Shown here: positions 17,850 to 27,607 of the stretch, one piece after another
Layout: each line of letters opens with the position of its first letter
Numbering within the stretch: position 1 is the stretch's first letter
The notes under the pieces: generated by a model
The model's database searches: none
The model's input: the letters and a program-made list of their open reading frames with translations, nothing else
What the model was told of the DNA's origin: nothing
Program-made: the position numbers and the translations under genes
Source of the DNA: Chara braunii
Taxonomy: Eukaryota; Streptophyta; Charophyceae; Charales; Characeae
DNA length: 33,558 nt
Direction: 5' to 3'
NCBI GenBank assembly: GCA_003427395.1
Contig: BFEA01000022.1
Coordinates: forward strand, 1,716,626-1,750,183

Positions 17850-19051
17850 TATTGTTATCATTATTTCCTTTTCAGTTTTCTTTGTTGGTCTGTCGTTCCG
17901 TGGGGAGGCCAATGGATTGGGTTCCGAGTTTGGGCAGTGGTCTATGGCCTAGGCTGGCCCGAGCCCTTGCATGTCATCTGTACTGGACCTGCTCGTCTGA
18001 GCTCCGCCCGGTAGGACCCCGGTAGCCAGGTTAAGGGGTAGATACAGTGAGGTCTGAAAAGGGAAAAGTATGAAAAAGAAGGAAGGAAGGGAAAAGGTCG
18101 AAAGTCGGGTTTTAGATTTGTGCGTGAACGTGGGGCGTTGTTCAGGCGAGGCTGCTGCGCGAAGAGATTCTGAAACACCAGCCTTTCCTTTTCTGCGATT
18201 ATTATTATTATTATTGCCTTACCGGTTTTCGGGGCGGCTTTCCTTTTCATTTTTTGTCCTATCGTGGGGAGGCTAACGGTTCAAATTTTGAGTTGTGGTC
18301 CTTGTTGGCCGGCCCCACTTATTTCGTCTGAGAATGAGCGCCGATTGAGTGCCGCACGGTGAGGCCCCAAAAGAGGGGGGCGACCCGCGGCCGCAACGGT
18401 AGGAGGCTCATCAACCCCTATAGAAGGTCATGAACCCCCTCCTTACCATCAGACACGGGTACCCGAGAGGAGAATAGGCCGATGAATCTTTTAAAAGGGT
18501 GGGAGCGTCGGTCGGGTTCCCGTTATGGGTTCGCCGCGCTAAAGTACAATGGTCCCTTCGCGCAAGGGCTGGTTCTGCGATCGTTGGCACATTGTTTTCA
18601 AATTTCTCGTTGCCTATTGGTTTTGATTTTGCCTCCTAATAAAGTATCTCCTTTTTATTTTTTTTATTTAGCTGATTTTTCCTGGTTTGATCCCTTGTTT
18701 AGAACGCAGGGGTCATAGTTGATGAAAACCTTATAAGAAGAGAAGGAAGGTGGCTTTAGTCATGGAAAAATCATGCTATGCCGAGTCCCAACTTACCGCA
18801 GATAGACGGCTAAGCAGTCTTGGCAGGGAAGGGGGAAACTGCTGGATTGCGTTTATTTTGCAAGCTGAGCAGTTTGGCTTTGATTGCTTGAGGCGGCAGG
18901 GCTGATCTGGTGCAAAGTTGCTGAGAGAGGCCTGGCAATGGCATTGCACGGGTATAGGCCCGGTTACTAGTACCATCAGGCCCGGTGGAAACCCATATCT
19001 GGGGATGAGCCTTGGATCATCTTAATACTCAACTACGACGGTGGGGAAGAG
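17516..19051. repeat. unassigned DNA with a diverged direct repeat of about 364 bp period
   Basis: No gene was recognised. Two blocks resemble each other. Each has an A/G-rich part (about 17650-17730 and 18045-18110), an ATT microsatellite (17816-17849 and about 18199-18215), a TTTTC-rich part, and the sequence CGTGGGGAGGC (17899-17909 and 18263-18273), followed by a similar tail with GTGGTC and GGCC. The spacing of the anchor is 364 bp. It looks like an old tandem duplication. The flanks hold only small frames of no recognisable type. Confidence 0.5.
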
Positions 19052-19474
19052 GTGCAGTTGAAGATTAATGTGGAGGGAGCGAGAGAGGGAGAGATGCGGG
19101 CTAACCCGAAGCTGCAGGACGCAATTACGCAGGCGAGAGATCGTGCAGAGAGGCGCTGCAGAAGGGACAGTGTGACAGCGAGGCTACTGGTAACGGTGGC
19201 CTATCACGAGACTGAAACTTCGTCTGACACGGCGGACAGGGAACAAGCTCATCTGGACCGGGACTCAGGTGGGGAGAGTGAAATGAGCGAGGCAGATCGG
19301 GAGACGGACCTCAGGTCCTGGAATAGACCAGGCGAAGTCCAGAGGTACCATCGAGCCTTGCAGTCTATGGAAGGCGGACCGGGGGCGAGCTCGCGACAAC
19401 TGACGCCCGAGGCCGTGGGACGGGTGAGAAGGAGAGCAGGGGGAAAAGACACGAGAAGAGGGAGAGACGGATAG
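19052..19474 (+). CDS. hypothetical 140-codon frame
   Basis: An ATG-started frame of 140 codons, very rich in Arg, Glu and Asp. No motif, signal peptide or membrane segment was seen. The opposite strand is also open over much of it, and the DNA is GA-rich, so it may be chance. It has no homologous neighbour here. I do not recognise it. Confidence 0.15.
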   Translation: MQLKINVEGAREGEMRANPKLQDAITQARDRAERRCRRDSVTARLLVTVAYHETETSSDTADREQAHLDRDSGGESEMSEADRETDLRSWNRPGEVQRYHRALQSMEGGPGASSRQLTPEAVGRVRRRAGGKDTRRGRDG

Positions 19475-22400
19475 CGGGGGGAGAGAGAAAACTCTCGAAG
19501 ATCAACTCGTGCGAGCAATCCCAGAGAGAGAGAGAGGAGGGTCGAGAGCTGATCGTACCTGTTGACATCAAGCGCCATCGCACCAGTATGACACCCTAGC
19601 CTGCTGGGTGACTATAAGTCCTGGCCACGCTGCAGGGATCATCATATACTAAATGTGAGCTACACGCAAGGGCACCTCTCCCGTAATAAAGCCGTCGCGG
19701 GCGGCCAGTGACGCATGCTCTCTGATGAGACGTGACAAAGTCAAGAGTTAGTTGGAGGGAAGACTTGACACCCGTTGGACGAGGGACGCTCTGTACGATC
19801 TGCGCGCGATGCGGTTCGAGAGAGCGAGAGCGATAGGGAAGTCAATCGGAGAGAAAGCCTTGGCTGTACGAGGAATATGAGCTTGGCAAGCATAGTTGAC
19901 TTCAATCGCCATGCGCTACTTCCAACTAGTCAGATACGGTGGTGAGCGAGCTCGCAATTGTGAGCGAGACCGAAGAGTGACACGCAATCAGCACGAGCTT
20001 TGCAATGTGGAAAAGTGGATTGAGACTTGATAGTTGGAGTTAACCCTTACTACCTTCTCTCCAGGTCGCTAGTAATGAGAGAAGAAGATCCAGCGATGTT
20101 TCTCTGTTGATTTCATCGTGGCTGTCCATTCGTCAAGAAACACGCGAAGCATTGGTGGGTTGACACAACAATCCCTCCTTCGAACTCAATGACCGAATCT
20201 TGCTCTTCTTGGAACCCTCTGAGCATTCGAGGTTGTGAGGCGGCCATGGACGATAGCCCATAGGCGTGACCAGTGTGTTTACCCTGTATTTGCACCCACG
20301 ACTTTTCATTGTTTTACTTTCACGGTGACGTTGCCTCCGGGAGAAGCACCACCTATGCAGGCGGGTCGCTGTTGACGTCACCTACTTTGGATTTGGATCA
20401 GCTGTTTTGTCTACGGTCCTTTACTCTGCGTTAACTTCACGCTGCGGTTTAGTCACGGTTTCCCTCTCTTGGTGAGGCCTGTGTGGATGAGCTGTCGAGT
20501 TGTCACTAGCCATAGTTGTAGATGAGTTGGGTGATCACTAGTCGTGTTAAGAGTCAACCTAAAGGAATTGGGAATAAGCTGGTATGCCCAAGCACTATAC
20601 GGGTTTGAAACGCTCAGTATGAGGGCCTGACAAGTCAGTTCGAGCCTCTTCCATGAGCGAATGTTACAGCGCAGGTAAGCGGTTAATCCCCCGATCGTTG
20701 CTTAATGAAACTGGTAACTGTGAAGATTGTTGTAAAAATTGTGGTTTAATCTTTCAAGCCGTCTTGGAAACTGGTTGCTGGAGTTTGCGTGATGTCGTAG
20801 GGAGAGAAAAAGAGTAACCGAGAGGGTCGCACGGATTAGCTTGTGAAACCAACCCGGCTCGATTGTGCTCCCTCGAACTCTGTCTCTCTTGCCGCTCGTT
20901 GATTGATGGGAAAGAGGCGATCAGTGATTCGAGAGATAGCCTACCAACTAGTTAAGTACTTACTCAACGCGGATTAATCTTTGAGTTCATCTATGTTAAG
21001 CTTGCTCGTTTGAAGGGTTTTAACCAGGGAAAGTCTCTTACGTTTAGTGCTCTATTTTGTGCACACAGCTATCGCCCTAAACATACTCTTACCTTATGTG
21101 CTCAGAATCATGAGTCTGATGGTGACTTGGCTATACTCTAGACTACGATAAGCACTAGCTGAGGGGGCATTCAGCCTACTGAACCTGAGTACAGACAAGT
21201 CTCGCGTCAAGAGTTGCATGATTTTGAGCCCAGAGTCAAATCAAACTCTGAGCTCAAAGCTAGATCAGGCTCTGAGTTTAGAACCATGCCTGAGCAGTGA
21301 AGGGAGCTGCAACTGTTTCAAGTTAGGAACTACTGCGCTTGGCGCTGGTGAACTAGACTCAGGGTTGAGCCTCGTGAGCGAGAAGGGCACTCGGACTTGT
21401 GGTACACAGTACCGCTAACTACCAGCCAGTCTGACACAAGAACTGAGTACCTACAACCCACGCGTGACCGGAACCCATTTAAGGCAGGGTTGTAATCTGA
21501 ACTGTTCTGAACCCAGGTGCAATGAGCGGGGTCTTGCGGGATACGTGCACAAAGCTTGTACGACAACTATATGCTATTCGGTATTAACCGTGCAGATTAG
21601 CTCGTCTGCAGAAGGAAAGGCAAAGTGCCAGCTGCGGATCTCCTCTTGTCTGCAAAGAAGTTGGGAGGCAGTAAAAGTGAGGCTCCCCACTTAAAATCAA
21701 CCGTGATCTGGTAATAAGTCACGAACTTTTGGGGATTGAGAACAGTTTAAATCATACCTTCGTTTGAGACTTACAGACAGCCAGACATCACGCAGTGAGA
21801 GAAGCCAATAGGGCCCTGTTGCTGAGAGCTCATTCCACTCTGAAAGCTGAGCTCGATAGAGCTGTCCCCGACCTGCCCCGCTCGTCACCTGGTCCCTAGT
21901 GAGAGAATAGGAGACGAGAGAGAGGACTGGGTTCTAGTAGTGAAGGGTAGTTTTGTGAGAGACAAGAAAGAGGGGTGAATGGGAAAAGTTTAAATGGATA
22001 TAGAATCTCGCGTCCTAACACGTGCTGTGGAGAGGGCAAAAGGGAAAGGTTATATCGAACGCGCGATTTATCCTTGTGTTCGCAATAGTAAAATTGCACA
22101 GTTACAGCTCGCCCCTGGAAACTGCTGAACTGAATCGATCAAGGCCCAAGTTAAGCTCAGTAAACACCCGGGCTCTTCCTCCATTGGTTTTCACCGGTGT
22201 TCTGATGAAAGAGAGACTTACTCCGCTGTCTACAGATCCTTCTTAGAGACCAGATCAGCATCTAGCCATTTAAGCTATTAAAAATTCGGCCAAGATTAAT
22301 CGATACTCACTCAATACTAAGCCCCCGAAACTACTTGAAGCCCTCAGTTTGAGCCTGCCAATTCTCGGTGGTTCGAATCATCTGAGATGGTTTAATCAGA

Positions 22401-22780
22401 ATCAATCAACGCTTGGCTTTTCTCATTTGCATTGGAAGTCAGAACCCTTCGAACTGTACCCTCATCAAAAGGATACAGGTCAGCCTCAACACCGACATCT
22501 GAACCAGTAAGTACCCATTATCAGTCTGCAGTCATTTCTACTGCAAAAGGGCCTCGTAAATCAGCGACCTTGTGGCACAACTTTCGGATGAGTTTTTCAG
22601 ACAAGTGTTCAGATAGTCTTCAGTCAGCGTTCAGCCAGCACTCTGACGGCTGTATCAAGTTGCAATCAACATCAGTCCGAACAGCGAGCAAACAACAGTC
22701 AGACAACTATCAGACATCGTCCGGTCGGCACTCAAATTACTTTATATCTGTGGTTATCTACTTAGTTGGGACTCACTGCT
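19475..22780. other. unassigned region
   Basis: No convincing gene or element end was found. The open frames are short and lack motifs. At 21220-21290 several copies of CTCTGAG-type words occur. At about 22500-22740 CAGTCAG/CAATCA words accumulate, as in the minisatellites at 23109-23276, and give a Ser/Gln-rich reading that I treat as repeat, not gene. A 5' LTR and leader of Element 4 might lie here, but no TG...CA boundary or primer binding site was identified. Confidence 0.35.
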
Positions 22781-23055
22781 ATGAGATCTGAGTGTAAGAG
22801 GAGAAACATGAAGTATGAAGAGATCCTGGTGGTGAAGAGCACACTAATCAGAGAAAGGAAAGAGGGATGGGAAGAAGATGCCATCAAAGACATGGAAATC
22901 AACAGGCAAGTGCAGAGAGGGAGCATGTAGTTAGAATAGCGGGTGAGAAGAAGTACATTGAGTATGTAGTCTATCTCTACCGACCTGACAACAAACTGCA
23001 TAGCACCAGTTCCGTGCTAGAGCGTGTGGAAAAGGCCAGGGCGAAGCTCGGGTGA
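22781..23055 (+). pseudogene. B-like domain remnant (tentative)
   Basis: An ATG at 22781 starts MRSECKRRNMKYEEILVVKS, continuing to a TAG at 22928-22930. A neighbouring frame continues as EHVVRIAGEKKYIEYVVYLY and ends in AKLG and a TGA (23053-23055). The joined order resembles domain B at 26888 and 27206: a hydrophobic strand, an acidic helical part, I-x-Y followed by hydrophobic residues, and an AR dipeptide near the end. The similarity is weak and visual only. Function unknown. Confidence 0.3.
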
Positions 23056-23108
23056 GCTTAGTAGCGCTTGAGATTGCCATTTTCGAGTTCTCTTCAGCTT
23101 TGGAGCAG

Positions 23109-23180
23109 CAATCAGAAAAGCAATCAGAAAAGCAATCAGAAAAGCAATCAGATCAGCAATCGGACCAGCAACCGATCCGG
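23109..23180 (+). repeat. 12-bp minisatellite (six units)
   Basis: CAATCAGAAAAG occurs three times exactly, then drifts through CAATCAGATCAG, CAATCGGACCAG and CAACCGATCCGG. Because 12 is a multiple of three, it reads as repeated QSEK/QSDQ in one frame. It merges with the 32-bp repeat that follows. Confidence 0.9.
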
Positions 23181-23276
23181 CAGTCAAATAGCAAACAATA
23201 TTATTCAAACGGCAGTCAAACAGCAAACAATAGTATTCAAACGGCAGTCAAACAGCAAACAATAGCATTCAAACGG
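23181..23276 (+). repeat. 32-bp minisatellite (three units)
   Basis: Units at 23181-23212, 23213-23244 and 23245-23276 start CAGTCAAAYAGCAAACAATA and differ by a few bases. As 32 is not a multiple of three, each copy changes frame, which argues against coding. More CAGTCAA/CATCCAA words follow to about 23395. Confidence 0.9.
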
Positions 23277-23426
23277 CAGTCAAGCAGCGGTCAGACAAGC
23301 GTTGAAATAACATCCAATCAGCTCTCAAACATTGTCTAACTAGCATCCAAGCAGCATCTAACTAGCAGTCAAACAACACTCAAGCACCAGTCAAGGACCT
23401 GTTAATTGGTGACAATTGTTGCCTAA

Positions 23427-24017
23427 TTCAGTGAGCAAACAGTTGGCTTGATCCGTAAAGGATTTATCAATCAGAGACTCAGCCTCTTTTCAGCTATCAA
23501 GCAGCTGGCCAAGCACATGATAGAGATCAACCCCATCACGATTGACCAACTGGTCCTAGACAGCCTCAACCAGGTAGCCTCGAGAAAGTGCTTCCCCTAC
23601 AAATATGTCAGAATCGATGGTTTCAAGCGTGAAGATCTGTCAATCTTCATTGCTCTCACAGAGTTTGCAGAAGGTACGGTCAAAGATCTGCGGATCTATC
23701 TAAAGAAAGGGAATGAGGTTCATCCACATTTTGATGCAGTGTGGGCTGCAACAACCGGGTACGTGGAGTGGAAAGCTGAGAGACTCTAGGGGAACACAAA
23801 GCTAGTCAATAGATTTGGGCCTAAGCTTTTCACTGACTATCCCAAACCTCCGATCCCTTACTATCTTACTGATGGCTCTTATTGGGGTGGGCTGGTAGAC
23901 CTGGCCAAGAGATACGTATCGCCAACAGAGATCGATTACGAGGCAATGACTGAGCCTTTTGAGTTTCCACATCTCAAGAGGGGCATTTTCTCTCAGCCTT
24001 ATCTTCCCACTCTATGA
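23427..24017 (+). pseudogene. A-domain copy 1
   Basis: An open frame from 23427 (no ATG; the first Met is in AKHMIEINP) carries DSLNQVASRKCFPYKYVRI, then IALTEFAEGTVKDLRIYLKK, and ends at a TAG (23787-23789). The same frame then runs open to a TGA at 24015-24017 and includes YPKPPIPYYLTDGSYWGGL. The sequence order matches copies 2-4 downstream: S-L-N or L-S-K near the start, F-P-Y, an acidic-hydrophobic block, D-[IL]-R-x-Y-[VL]-x-K, a helical stretch rich in K/R/E, then a P-rich part with a W. I do not recognise the family. It reads like a globular domain of about 180 residues. Confidence 0.5.
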
Positions 24018-24977
24018 GAAGAATTTTGTGTCATGCTTGTCTTTCGTATCATGGGACTTGGCTGGAAATGTTTGGAAATAGTAGGCTTCAGGTGGCTTTA
24101 CATTCAGAAGCCACAACCTCAGAGAGTACGGAGACACGGCAAGAAGCCCAAACGACGGGCAGCAAAGTAAGAGATAGAGAGTGAAGTTCAGAGGGATGAG
24201 TGAGGACTCTTGATTGGTGTTGGCCATGCTCTCTTCCATGTGTACTCTCTGAGACTATTATGAGTTCTCATTCTTCCCTCATTCATTTGACTCTGCCACT
24301 TCTCGTGTCAGTCAGTCTTGCTTCTTGCTTTGTTCTTGCATGATGATTGCTTTCGTGGATGATTCAGTCACAGTTCTGAAAATCAGATTGACATAATTGA
24401 TGCATGCTTAGCACTCCACAGTTTTATGATTATTATTTGCATGTTTCTCTGCTGTTCCAAATCAAAATAAAAGATTCCTAAGACCGGGGACCGACAAAGA
24501 CCGTAATTGAAGGGTCTCGCTCGAAGCCGGACACACACAACAGGAAGGGATTTGCATTATTTAATTTATTTTATTTATTGCAATCTCATACAAAATCCTG
24601 CGTGACAGCCTGTTGGCTTTCCGGTCTTCCAAAGTGGCCCGACTGGAAAAAGTGCGACAAAAATTGTACCGTTGCCGGTGACTTTTCGTGTCCGGAATGA
24701 GCCTGGGTCATCATCATCTTTGAGCTTTGATTAGGGCGTGAGAACTGTTGACAATATTATGAGCTTCATATCAATTTTTTTATTCTCATTGAGTCTCAAT
24801 TCTCTTGAGAGTCACATCTGCTAACTGTGTCTTATTTCTTCCTTGTGTGAGGTACCACACTGGACATGAGAAGGATATTGATATTATTGACAAGGAGAAT
24901 CAGACTTGAATTCATGTATGCCTCATGAGCCTATGATGTTCTTTGAACACTGAGAAGGGAAAGGAAGAATCAAGAGC
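24018..24977. other. gap between A-domain copies 1 and 2
   Basis: No homologous domain was seen. AT-rich flanks surround a GC-richer block at about 24480-24710, which starts GACCGGGGACCG and ends near GTGTCCGGAATG. It could be a small inserted element, but terminal repeats are weak. A polyadenylation-like AATAAA occurs at about 24466-24471. Confidence 0.35.
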
Positions 24978-25391
24978 TTGGGGATTTCTTCGAGAATGCC
25001 AACTTCAAATGCATTGAGGGAACTCTCGAAAGTAACTACTAAAGGAATATTCCCCTATCAGTACGAGCATTGTTGGGTCTACTGTTCTGACAATTCGGCC
25101 ATCAGCGTAGTGCTAGCTCGCTTTTTGGAGGGAGATGTTTATGATATCCGTCCCTATGTCAATAAGGGAGACTGTGACGATGGTGAGACCTTCAACTGGC
25201 TATGGGAAATTGCGATCCAGTCTCTTTATGATGAAAAAGCAGACTTAATTAAGCAGAAGAAGAAAGTGGAATGAAGTTTAATGGTAGTGACATATAAACT
25301 GTTCCGATCCCTCCTATACCTAACAACTATTGTGATGGGACTAACTGGTTGCCAATAATCAACATGGTATTGACGAGGGAGAAAAGAAACA
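24978..25391 (+). pseudogene. A-domain copy 2
   Basis: A frame (first ATG 24996) reads LRELSKVTTKGIFPYQYEHC, then LARFLEGDVYDIRPYVNKGD and a Lys-rich helix to the stop at 25272-25274. In a shifted frame the tail continues with PIPPIPNNYCDGTNWLP, which parallels the P-rich/W part of copies 1, 3 and 4. Same architecture as copy 4 but in two frames. Length to the stop is 98 codons. Function unknown. Confidence 0.5.
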
Positions 25392-25863
25392 GTGGTCATG
25401 AGAACTAAAGAGATTCCAGCAGAAGAAATCAGGCAGAGAAGGCTGAAATCTGGCAAAGGTTCTGGCCCAAGTCAAGAGAAAGTTGAGTGTCTCATAAGGT
25501 CACTGAACACTCGAAGTAAGAGAGAGTTGTTTCGATACGAGGTTGTCAGATATGAGATTGTCGAAAGCGGATGGGAGCAGGAATGATTATACATACTGAC
25601 ATTCTATTTCACAGAACTGGACGTGTATGATGTGAGAATTTATGTCCCAAAAGAAAAAATATGGAAGATGCTGAGGATTTGCTGAAGAAGTGGTACTGAA
25701 AGAGAAAGAGAGATTTGAGAGGGAAAATAAAAATTTTACTGGATCTACTCGATTTACTATCTTTGAGGGATTTCCAGCTCCTCCCTTGCCCGATATAAAT
25801 TTGTCAAAAGATAATTGGTCTGCAGTGATTGAGTTTGCCTTGAAAGTGAAACGAGACCAATGA
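25392..25863 (+). pseudogene. A-domain copy 3
   Basis: The frame from 25392 includes CLIRSLNTRSKRELFRYEVV and a TGA at 25584-25586. The next block, LYILTFYFTELDVYDVRIYV, follows after that stop in the same frame. Near 25680 the frame shifts: EKERFERENK, then PLPDINLSKDNWSAVIEFAL run to a TGA at 25861-25863. Over both frames it is close to copy 4, with D-x-Y-D, V-P-K and D-N-W all in matching order. The TGA overlaps the ATG of copy 4 (ATGA at 25860-25863). Confidence 0.55.
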
Positions 25864-26363
25864 GTCAGATAAGTCGACGCTACGTACCATTAAGGGAGAA
25901 ACCTAAGCTTAGACTGATTAGAGGTCATGGAGGGTTGAGTAAGGTTGAATCAGATAAACTGTTAAATTCCCTTAATTCTAAAACGAGCAGAGTCATAATC
26001 CCTTATGAGATCGTGAGGTATGAGGCCATAAAGAAGTCGGGGCGAGATCAAGATAGTCTGTATGTTCTTACCTGTTACTTTGTTGATCTTGATGAGTATG
26101 ATATTGGGATTTATGTGCCGAAACAAAAATTTGAAGAATCCAGAAAAGGTGTGTGTTGGCAACGAGCGTCGGATCTTGTGCATGATGAGAAAAGAAGATT
26201 AGAACGAGAGGGAAGGAGTTTCTCTTTTAGTACCTATGTCAGACCTTTTGTTGGGATACCATCTCGACCTGTTGAGGGACTCATATTCCCAATAGACAAT
26301 TGGTATGCCATGATAAAGTTTGCATGGAAAGTGAAGAGAGCCCAAGAGGAATACTCTCAGTAG
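25860..26363 (+). CDS. A-domain copy 4, unbroken
   Basis: The longest intact copy: 167 codons from ATG at 25860 to TAG at 26361-26363. Order of features: basic N-terminus (PLREKPKLRLIRG), KLLNSLNSKTSR, IIPYEIVRYEAIKK, LYVLTCYFVDLDEYDIGIYV followed by PKQK, a K/R/E helix (HDEKRRLEREG), then a part with PRP, P and I, and PIDNWYAMIKFAWKVKRAQ at the end. I do not recognise the family. It is the best template for searching. It could be the N-terminal part of a Gag polyprotein or a captured host gene. A product has not been shown. Confidence 0.4.
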   Translation: MSQISRRYVPLREKPKLRLIRGHGGLSKVESDKLLNSLNSKTSRVIIPYEIVRYEAIKKSGRDQDSLYVLTCYFVDLDEYDIGIYVPKQKFEESRKGVCWQRASDLVHDEKRRLEREGRSFSFSTYVRPFVGIPSRPVEGLIFPIDNWYAMIKFAWKVKRAQEEYSQ

Positions 26364-26904
26364 CCAGGATAACTACTGTGAGGGGCAAACTTTATGGGGT
26401 GATAGGTCATGATAATCCGTTTGTAATTTTAAGGCATGAGATTTGTGGGGAAGGACATATAGTATTTCATATTCCGGTAGTTAAATTTTTGAACTCTGAC
26501 AGTGAGGGTTTATTCCTCTAATAGTGAGGGTTTATTCCTCTAATAGTCTGGAAGAGGAAGTTGACTACCTGGAATATTTAAAAGGGGCGTATGTCAGCCT
26601 TCAGCGGACAAAAGAGTGGCTAGAGAAGCTAAAAAGGAAAGTAACCTAGGGGGTGGGAGTAAGAAAATTTGAGAGGCTCCCTGAGTTCTCAATTGCTAAG
26701 GAATTTGAAGACAGAAGAGATTGGATGCCTCTGCTGGAAGCTATTGCTGAGATTGGTAGAGCAAGAGAGAAAGACTCCACTGTGAAAATAAAATCCATGC
26801 TTCTGAGTACCTTTGAACACATATTCGAAATCCCTGATTATATTCAACGTGAGACTACCTTTCAGATATTGCTTATGATGATTAGCAATGCCCAGGTTGA
26901 CTGA
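26364..26904 (+). pseudogene. unrecognised frames between A and B domains
   Basis: A frame after the A4 stop reads ITTVRGKLYGVIGHDNPFVI and VFHIPVVKF to a stop at 26519-26521. A 22-bp tandem duplication lies there. Another frame (from about 26540) reads EEEVDYLEYLKGAYVSLQRT to a TAG at 26647-26649, then continues from a GTG at 26653 with LLEAIAEIGRAREKDS and FEHIFEIPDYIQR, closing at 26902-26904. The texture (helical, charged) resembles Gag, but no family was identified. Confidence 0.3.
26501..26544 (+). repeat. 22-bp tandem duplication
   Basis: AGTGAGGGTTTATTCCTCTA plus AT occurs at 26501-26522 and again at 26523-26544. As 22 is not a multiple of three, it shifts the frame and puts stops in the reading. 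Confidence 0.95.
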
Positions 26905-27178
26905 ACAACTGATACTAGGAGTTGTGTTGGAAGGTAGAATAATCAAGGTCGAAGGGACTCTTCGAATCTCCGACAGAAACTTCTCTACCCTGGATGAACT
27001 TGAGTTTTTGCAGCCTTTCATTGATCGCATGAGATATTCTGCCTTGAGAATTGTCACTGACCAGACTGAGATAAGCTATCTATTAAAGGGGGTGAAAGTG
27101 GGAACTACTGAGAGAGTATCATATCACACTTCTCAGGAACGGGTCTCTTTTGCAAGAAGGATTAACAGCGGGCCGTAA
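26888..27178 (+). pseudogene. B-domain copy
   Basis: ATG at 26888 to TAA at 27176-27178, 96 codons. It reads LILGVVLEGRIIKVEGTLRI, an acidic helix, DRMRYSALRIVTDQTEISYL and VSYHTSQERVSFARR. The copy at 27206 has the same order (G-x-I/L-E-G, R-x-x-R/A-L, T-x-Q, I-x-Y, T-x-E/R, FAR/LAR-R). Both are in one frame, separated only by stops at 27176 and 27185. Function unknown. Confidence 0.45.
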
Positions 27179-27205
27179 ACAATGTAATTTGATTATAAGA
27201 TTATA

Positions 27206-27607
27206 GACCTGACTCGATATTTTATGATACGGGGTACTATAGAAGGGTATAATAGAAGATTGAGTAGGGATGATGAAAGAGAATTGATTGAAGATTACAT
27301 TGGAAGGCTGAAAAGAATTGCATTGCCCTTGATCACTACCCAGTCCATTATTGCTTATATATATGTACAAAATTCTCAAGGGATAGAACAGACAAGAGAA
27401 GAGATAATCGAGCATGTATCCCTTGCTAGAAGAGTGCGAGATTGAAGGGCAAGGAAGAAGAGGACAAGAGTGACAGAAAGAGAAGATAATATTCAGGGAA
27501 ATCAATGGTCAAAATGGCAGGGTGAGGTAGACCGAGTTCTTCTACAGGAACTAATGAAGAGGCCTTGGTTAGGGTTATTCGGTAATTGGTCGAGAGAGTT
27601 GACACTA
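27206..27607 (+). pseudogene. B-domain copy and Gag-like linker
   Basis: The frame reads FMIRGTIEGYNRRL, an acidic helix, LITTQSIIAYIYVQ and EEIIEHVSLARRVRD to a TGA at 27443-27445. It then continues in frame with a basic part (RKKRTRVTERED) and QWSKWQGEVDRVLLQELMK to a TAA near 27605-27607, shifting into the gag frame at about 27586. This link in one frame is the main evidence that the B domains belonged to the Element 4 Gag polyprotein. Confidence 0.45.

Noticed and set aside
19715-19745. CTGATGAG as a hammerhead ribozyme core
   Set aside because: No GAAA segment and no matching stems at the needed distance; the same holds for CTGATGAAAG near 22201.
20620-20660. AGTTCGAGCC as part of a tRNA
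   Set aside because: No cloverleaf could be built around it.
22365-22390. GGTTCGAATC as a tRNA B box
   Set aside because: The T-stem does not pair and no A box or acceptor stem was found upstream.
22432-22791. Ser/Gln-rich 119-codon frame
   Set aside because: Made of CAGTCAG-type words continuous with minisatellites; no start context or motif.
23101-23280. CRISPR array
   Set aside because: Units are adjacent without unique spacers; a minisatellite.
24480-24710. MITE with terminal inverted repeats
   Set aside because: The ends CCGGGGACCGACAAAG and CCGGACACGAAAAG match only loosely and no target duplication was seen.
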